In this document: piece by piece, positions 59,898-64,000 of the stretch
How the letters are laid out: each line of letters opens with the position of its first letter
Numbering within the stretch: the stretch's first letter is position 1
Origin: Chryseobacterium oranimense
Lineage (GTDB): Bacteria; Bacteroidota; Bacteroidia; Flavobacteriales; Weeksellaceae
Assembly: GCF_900129755.1 (NCBI RefSeq)
Contig: NZ_FQWT01000005.1
Coordinates: forward strand, 124,001 to 188,000
Direction of reading: 5' to 3'
Length of the DNA stretch: 64,000 nt
Notes under the pieces: generated by a model
Databases searched by the model: none
What the model was told of the DNA's origin: nothing
What the model saw: only the letters and a program-made list of their open reading frames with translations
Position numbers and translations under genes: made by a program

Positions 59898-60494
59898 TTA
59901 GTAAAAGATCTTACCGTTTCTTATTTCCACTAAATTATCTTTCTCCATCTTTTTTACAGTCCGGATTACCGTTTCAAGCCTTAAGGCAGCAAGAGAAGAG
60001 AGCTGCTGTCTGGTGAAGGGAATCTGATAGGAGAAAGCCCCCTTTACAGAGTGAAGTTCTTTCAGTATGGTAAACAGCTCCTTGATTCTCAACATAGAAT
60101 CATTAATGGACAAGCAATTAAGCATTGCATATCTGAAATACATCCTCTCAGCATTGAATCTGTAAAGCCGCAGCAGGAATTCAGGCTTTTTTGTTACAAA
60201 GTCTATAAATTTTTCCCCGGGAACTCTCAGAATAACGCCGTCTTCCATTGCAACGGCGTTGAACGGGTAAGTTTTATCAGCAAAAAGAAAGGTCTCTCCA
60301 AAACACTGTCCTTTAAAGAAAACACCGAATATAGATTCTGTTCCGTTTTCCCGGTCTTTGGTTAATTTGACAGCTCCTTTGAAGATCTGGTAATAGTAGT
60401 TGGGCAACTGCCCTTCAGAAAATATAGTTTCATTAATTTTATAGTATAATACATCAGCCCCCAGTGAGGACAATATTTCTTCGCTAAATATCAA
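59898..60494 (-). CDS. Crp/Fnr-family regulator, paralogue 4 of 4 (198 residues)
   Basis: The most divergent copy: NETIFSEGQLPNYYYQIFKGAVKLTKDRENGTESIFGVFFKGQCFGETFLF, and PFTRQQLSSLAALRLETVIRTVKKMEKD. The helix reads LETVIR. It is the only one of the four with an Fnr-type palindrome and class II promoter of its own, at 60543-60589, so it is likely auto-regulated or placed under another paralogue. Confidence 0.92.
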   Translation of the reverse strand: MIFSEEILSSLGADVLYYKINETIFSEGQLPNYYYQIFKGAVKLTKDRENGTESIFGVFFKGQCFGETFLFADKTYPFNAVAMEDGVILRVPGEKFIDFVTKKPEFLLRLYRFNAERMYFRYAMLNCLSINDSMLRIKELFTILKELHSVKGAFSYQIPFTRQQLSSLAALRLETVIRTVKKMEKDNLVEIRNGKIFY

Positions 60495-60542
60495 AATTTA
60501 TAATAGTTTTTAAATGAAATCGTATAATCTCTTTATAAATGA

Positions 60543-60589
60543 CAAAACTAAATAAAATGACTGCAAAGTATTTATGACGTACATCACAA
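60543..60589 (-). promoter_or_regulatory. Fnr-type operator with class II promoter (Crp/Fnr paralogue 4)
   Basis: TTATGAC-GTAC-ATCACAA (60572-60589), 21-base gap, -7 element TAGTTTTG on the minus strand (60543-60550). The leader to the ATG at 60494 is about 40 bases. Confidence 0.75.
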
Positions 60590-60633
60590 TGCCTACCACA
60601 CAAATCCCTATTTTATTACATCCGCGGGATTTT

Positions 60634-61050
60634 TTAAGAAGATTCAGCCTGGCTGTCAATGGATCGGGTTCCTGGAGATCCCGCAGCCTTTTTAGGAAGT
60701 TTTCCTATTTTTTCATAGAATTTATGGAGTTCGTCTAGCTCCTCTTCGGTCAAGTCTTCAATATCCACGATGCGGTTGCTGGCATTTTCATGAGCGGCAA
60801 TAAGCTCGTTTAGCTTGATCTGAATTGCTTTGGAATCCTTGTTCTGCGCTTTCTGAATTAAGAATACCATAAGGAACGTAACAATGGTGGTACCCGTATT
60901 AATCACCATCTGCCATACTTCAGAAAATTTAAATAACGGCCCTGTAGCCGCCCAGATAATCACCAGTATGCTGGCTCCGATAAATGCTCCGGGGCTTCCT
61001 GTAAAGCAGGCTGCCCAATCCGAGAAAGTATCAAAAAAATTCTTTTTCAT
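60634..61050 (-). CDS. Low-affinity iron permease family protein
   Basis: A 138-residue protein. The ATG at 61050 is preferred over a TTG at 61062. FFDTFSDWAACFTGSPGAFIGASILVIIWAATGPLF and NTGTTIVTFLMVFLIQKAQNKDSKAIQIKLNELI are the PF04120-type pattern with two or more membrane helices; the C-terminal tail is acidic then polar. The family name comes from a yeast protein; in bacteria the transport role is unproven. A palindrome lies 72-89 bases upstream, without a matching -7 element. Confidence 0.85.
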   Translation of the reverse strand: MKKNFFDTFSDWAACFTGSPGAFIGASILVIIWAATGPLFKFSEVWQMVINTGTTIVTFLMVFLIQKAQNKDSKAIQIKLNELIAAHENASNRIVDIEDLTEEELDELHKFYEKIGKLPKKAAGSPGTRSIDSQAESS

Positions 61051-61121
61051 AATAAACCTCAATATTTCTTAATACAATATGTTAAACAATAAACTAATTT
61101 CATGAATATTATCGGAATAGT

Positions 61122-61139
61122 TCATGATCCTGATCATAA
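61122..61139. promoter_or_regulatory. Fnr-type palindrome without clear -7 element
   Basis: TCATGAT-CCTG-ATCATAA, one mismatch. It lies upstream of the iron-permease-like gene, but the best -7 (TAGTTTAT, 61089-61096) is poor and 25 bases away, so spacing differs from the other sites. Confidence 0.45.
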
Positions 61140-61227
61140 AGGCCTGAGAGGGCCGTTCCATTGAATAAAGGGCAATAAAAAACCGCTGTAATCTGTACAG
61201 CGGTTACTTTATTCTTCAACCAGAATT

Positions 61228-62088
61228 TTACTTTAGCTTATAGGAATTTCCGTCCCAAAGGTAGGTTTTGGAAGATCGTTTTTTCTTTTCCCTGTCTTTA
61301 TCATCTCTTTCCATTTCCTCTGTTTTAAAGATGAATGCATTGGGAATTCCGCCTTTATCATTAGGAAAGACAAATTCTTCGGAATGGTAATATACATCGG
61401 CATCTCCTACATTCATCAGCTGTGGCAGGGCAACGAGTTTTTTATCTTTAAAAAGAACATACTGGCTGTAGCTTGCAATTCCGCATGCTTCCCCGGAAAC
61501 CATGGCTTTAAGGGTCAGTTCTACATTCTGCAGTTTATGATTGCTTTCGATAGTGAAGGTGGCATAGCTCATCTCCTCTCCTTTTCCGGTATCGAAGTAT
61601 ACTTCATCAATTAAAGCGCCTCCTTCGATAACTTTTATTCCGGCAATGTTCTGCTTTACAGTTTCATTGTAGTCTTTATTTTTCCGGTCTACGGTTTTAG
61701 ACAATCCGAAAAGAAAGTCGTAGCCGTTTTTATTACGGTAGCCCACACAAAGATTGCCACCCCAGACGTAACCTTCCGAAACCTGGTCTCCTTTCTGATA
61801 AGATATTTTATACCAGTTGGCACCTCTTTCTCCTAATCTCAGAACCGCTTCCTCCTTTTTAAGGATCATTACCTGCCGGTTAGTCTGTAATGAATCGGTT
61901 ACCTCAGATTTTACATCCGGCTGTTTTCTTACCCGGGTCCAATCCGTAAAGATTTTTTGGGGCTTATTTTCTTCAAAGCCAAAAACTCCGTCAGGATAGG
62001 TCATGTTTTCTTCCTGCGCGGAAAAAAATTGCAGCATCATTAAAAACAGAGCGGTGAGTAAAGATTTCATAATACTATTTTGTTTCAT
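61228..62088 (-). CDS. Secreted SH3-domain protein
   Basis: A 286-residue protein. The ATG at 62088 forms TAATG with the prmA stop (coupled start); an internal ATG at 62070 would give a tighter signal peptide, MKSLLTALFLMMLQFFSA. After it, FTDWTRVRKQPDVKSEVTDSLQTNRQVMILKKEEAVLRLGERGANWYKISYQKGDQVSEGYVWGGNL is a bacterial SH3 domain. The rest, including a segment before the Lys/Arg-rich DKDREKKKRSSKTY, is not recognised. Probably periplasmic. Confidence 0.8.
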   Translation of the reverse strand: MKQNSIMKSLLTALFLMMLQFFSAQEENMTYPDGVFGFEENKPQKIFTDWTRVRKQPDVKSEVTDSLQTNRQVMILKKEEAVLRLGERGANWYKISYQKGDQVSEGYVWGGNLCVGYRNKNGYDFLFGLSKTVDRKNKDYNETVKQNIAGIKVIEGGALIDEVYFDTGKGEEMSYATFTIESNHKLQNVELTLKAMVSGEACGIASYSQYVLFKDKKLVALPQLMNVGDADVYYHSEEFVFPNDKGGIPNAFIFKTEEMERDDKDREKKKRSSKTYLWDGNSYKLK

Positions 62089-62915
62089 TATTTTTCCAGC
62101 AGCAGGCTTACCCACTCTTCACGCTGCAGCTTCTTTTTAAGCTCTAAACCGCTTTCCTTGCAAACTTCCAGAATATCATCCACATCGAAGAAGCAAAGAC
62201 CGGACAACAGCAATTTTCCACCGTCATTCATTACAGAAACATAGGTTGGAATGTCAGAAATCAGGATATTCCTGTTGATATTGGCCAGAATAATATCGAA
62301 CTTTTCTTTTCCCAGATTTTCTGCGGTTCCCAGTTCAATATCAAGCTCAACATTGTTTCTTGCTGCATTTTCTTTTGAATTTTCCACAGACCATTCATCA
62401 ATATCAATCGCTTTGGTATCTCCTGCTCCTATCTGCTTTGCATAAATCGCAAGAACCGAAGTTCCGCAACCCATATCCAGTACTTTTTTACCTTTAAAAT
62501 CAATATCCATCATCTGCTGGATCATCAGGTGTGTGGTAGGATGGTGACCTGTCCCGAATGACATTTTCGGCTGAATAATAATTTCATGCATGCCTGGTAC
62601 GGATTCATGGAATTCGGCACGGATCATCACTTTATCATCAATATTGATGGGTGAAAAGTTCTTTTCCCATTCTTCATTCCAGTTGATGTTCGGCATTTCC
62701 TCGAAAGTATAGCTGATCTGAACATTCTCGTTTTCAAAAATAGGAAGAGACTTCAGATCTTCTTCTTTAAACAGTTCTTTCTGAATATATCCTAAAATTC
62801 CGTCAATTTCTTCGGTAAAGCTGTCGAAGCCTATTTCAATAAGCTCTGCCATCAGAATCTCGTTCCATGGCTGCAATGGAGAAATCTTGAAATTGAATTC
62901 TAAATAATTTTGCAT
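62088..62915 (-). CDS. prmA: Ribosomal protein L11 methyltransferase
   Basis: A 275-residue SAM-dependent enzyme that methylates ribosomal protein L11. Family features: MSFGTGHHPTTHLMIQQM, the SAM loop KVLDMGCGTSVLAIYAKQIGA, and the active-site loop FDIILANINRNIL. The N-terminal domain is short, as in Bacteroidota. It is the first gene of a two-gene unit with the SH3 protein. Confidence 0.95.
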   Translation of the reverse strand: MQNYLEFNFKISPLQPWNEILMAELIEIGFDSFTEEIDGILGYIQKELFKEEDLKSLPIFENENVQISYTFEEMPNINWNEEWEKNFSPINIDDKVMIRAEFHESVPGMHEIIIQPKMSFGTGHHPTTHLMIQQMMDIDFKGKKVLDMGCGTSVLAIYAKQIGAGDTKAIDIDEWSVENSKENAARNNVELDIELGTAENLGKEKFDIILANINRNILISDIPTYVSVMNDGGKLLLSGLCFFDVDDILEVCKESGLELKKKLQREEWVSLLLEK

Positions 62916-63231
62916 GTAGTAAATAATTTAGTGCAAAAATAAGGATGTTATTATTGTTAAAAAAATTGAAGTGACATGAGTATTGTTATTTTGAGGATAA
63001 TCATTTATTTTAATCGCAAGGATGCAAAGTTTTTTAATATGCTTTACATCTTTTAAGACCGCGAAGGCATTACACTTAGCAACGGGTGAAATTTTTTATT
63101 TTGGCTAAAGCCTGGTGAATTTATACCCATTAAAAAAGCGGGCTAAAGCCCGCTCCTATTGAAAATATGTTTACCGTTTTTAATTACTTTGTTCAATGAT
63201 CTTGCATCACGAATCCCGTAACCCGCAACAT
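62916..63231. other. Intergenic region with repeat element
   Basis: 316 bases without a gene, mostly occupied by the repeat-like element at 63005-63160. Confidence 0.6.
63005..63160. repeat. REP-like element with GGGCTAAAGCCC palindrome
   Basis: The perfect palindrome AGCGGGCT-AA-AGCCCGCT stands at 63137-63154, preceded by a related half word TTGGCTAAAGCCTGG and by TTAATCGCAAGGATGCAAAG. Arrangements of this style are dispersed between genes in many Chryseobacterium-type genomes (from memory, not searched). Confidence 0.5.
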
Positions 63232-63945
63232 CTAAGGATTCGTAGAAAAAATAGAACCGTTCGCAATCAGTGCTCTTCTGTTCATCTTTAAAATATCCCT
63301 TACCCATTCTGCAAAATCTTCAGGCTGAAGTACTTTATCCGGATTTCCGTCGGTAAGTCCACTCTGGATGCTTAAATCGGAGGCAATTGTGCTTGGTGTT
63401 AAAGTGATGACACGGATATTCTGCTTTCTCCATTCCGCCATCATAGACTGCGACAGGGAAACTACGGCTGCTTTTGATGCCGCGTAGGCTGACATGTTGG
63501 GACCGCCTTTCAAACCTGCTGTAGAAGCCACATTTACAATATCTCCTTCTCCTTTAGCTTTCATAAACGGATAAGCTGCTTTTGCAGCGTAGTAAACTCC
63601 GAACAGGTTGGTTTTAATTACCTGCTCCCAGGTTTCAGAAGGCATTTCCTCGATAGTTCCAAAATCCCCGATCCCTGCGTTGTTGATCAGAATATCAATC
63701 CCTCCCAACTGTTCTGCCAAAGATTCTATCCCGGCTTTTACCTGAATTTCATTATCTACAGAAAAAACTGCATAGGTAGAGTTCACTCCCAGCTTTTTGA
63801 TCTCCTCCACGGTCATTTTAAGGTTTTCCTCATTTCTGCCGGTAATGGCAACGTGCACTCCTTCATTGGCCAAAGCCAGGGCCACTGCTTTTCCAAGTCC
63901 TCTTCCGCCACCGGTTACGATGGCATTTTTTCCGCTTATATTCAT
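63232..63945 (-). CDS. 3-ketoacyl-ACP-reductase-like SDR
   Basis: A 237-residue FabG-like short-chain dehydrogenase. NAIVTGGGRGLGKAVALALANEGVHVAITGRN, NNAGIGDFG, Ser in VASTAGLKGG and Tyr/Lys in YAASKAAVVSLS are intact. As the gene stands alone and not in a fatty-acid cluster, its real substrate is open. Confidence 0.9.
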   Translation of the reverse strand: MNISGKNAIVTGGGRGLGKAVALALANEGVHVAITGRNEENLKMTVEEIKKLGVNSTYAVFSVDNEIQVKAGIESLAEQLGGIDILINNAGIGDFGTIEEMPSETWEQVIKTNLFGVYYAAKAAYPFMKAKGEGDIVNVASTAGLKGGPNMSAYAASKAAVVSLSQSMMAEWRKQNIRVITLTPSTIASDLSIQSGLTDGNPDKVLQPEDFAEWVRDILKMNRRALIANGSIFSTNP

Positions 63946-64000
63946 AATACTATTGTTTCGTTACTGCAAATTTACGAAAGAACATTTTTAAAGAACCGAT

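Noticed and set aside
54079-60494. Reading the four Crp/Fnr proteins as true oxygen-sensing FNR
   Set aside because: None has the N-terminal cysteine cluster of E. coli FNR; only the DNA-reading helix is FNR-like. Their signal is unknown.

Overview
The window looks like a chromosome segment of a Chryseobacterium-like member of the Flavobacteriia. The signs are low G+C, genes mostly without Shine-Dalgarno sites, promoters with the Bacteroidota -7 element TAnnTTTG, a GLPGLI-family protein, DUF5683, WbqC and DUF2911 proteins, and the order parA-parB-DUF5683-dapB-lepB. No plasmid, phage, integrase or transposase gene is visible.

Layout. 1-28.6 kb is mostly core genome: an array of at least three tRNA-Asp genes; trxA; a tight minus-strand operon resembling the decaprenyl-phosphoryl-arabinose (DPA) pathway (UbiA, DprE1-like, DprE2-like, HAD phosphatase) followed by a lipoprotein and a cysteine desulfurase; OmpA and lipocalin-like lipoproteins; a subtilisin; two signal-peptidase-type genes; dapB; parAB; and tonB. 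At 16.7-21.3 kb, on the plus strand, are three genes for two large soluble proteins sharing an unrecognised module and a leaderless muramidase. Then come surface-glycan genes (FkbM methyltransferase, flippase, two TTG-started glycosyltransferases, one directly behind seven copies of a heptanucleotide repeat), aspartase and an amidase lipoprotein.

28.7-45.1 kb is an accessory region bracketed by two near-identical tRNA-Pro/tRNA-Arg pairs. It holds a nonsense-mutated metallo-beta-lactamase-fold gene, AraC, GNAT and SDR genes, two Crp/Fnr-plus-enzyme pairs, a PstI/BsuBI-like restriction-modification pair, a small HTH gene divergent from a highly structured non-coding region, and assorted envelope proteins.

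45.4-61 kb holds a secreted Cys-rich peptide with a GLPGLI protein, NDH-2, a Rieske oxidoreductase, stress-type genes (SDR, Zn-ADH, YciE-like ferritin fold, acidic KGG-repeat protein), four Crp/Fnr paralogues of exactly 198 residues, a tandem cyanophycinase pair of which the first has lost two catalytic residues, and an orphan sdhB-like gene. The last part (61-64 kb) has an SH3 protein, prmA and a FabG-like SDR.

The most notable signal joins these parts. Palindromes of the form TTATGAt-N4-aTCATAA occur 20 or 21 bp upstream of a TAnnTTTG element, that is, close to the class II (-41.5) position used by Crp/Fnr activators. They precede the Tat-type SDR, the KGG protein, a 31-codon ORF, the cyanophycinase operon, one of the Crp/Fnr genes, and a roughly 95-nt intergenic transcript ending in a strong terminator (a candidate FnrS-like small RNA). 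The Crp/Fnr paralogues carry an FNR-like recognition helix (VETxxR) but no N-terminal cysteine cluster. This predicts a small local regulon. All functional statements come from reading the sequence; no database search was run.
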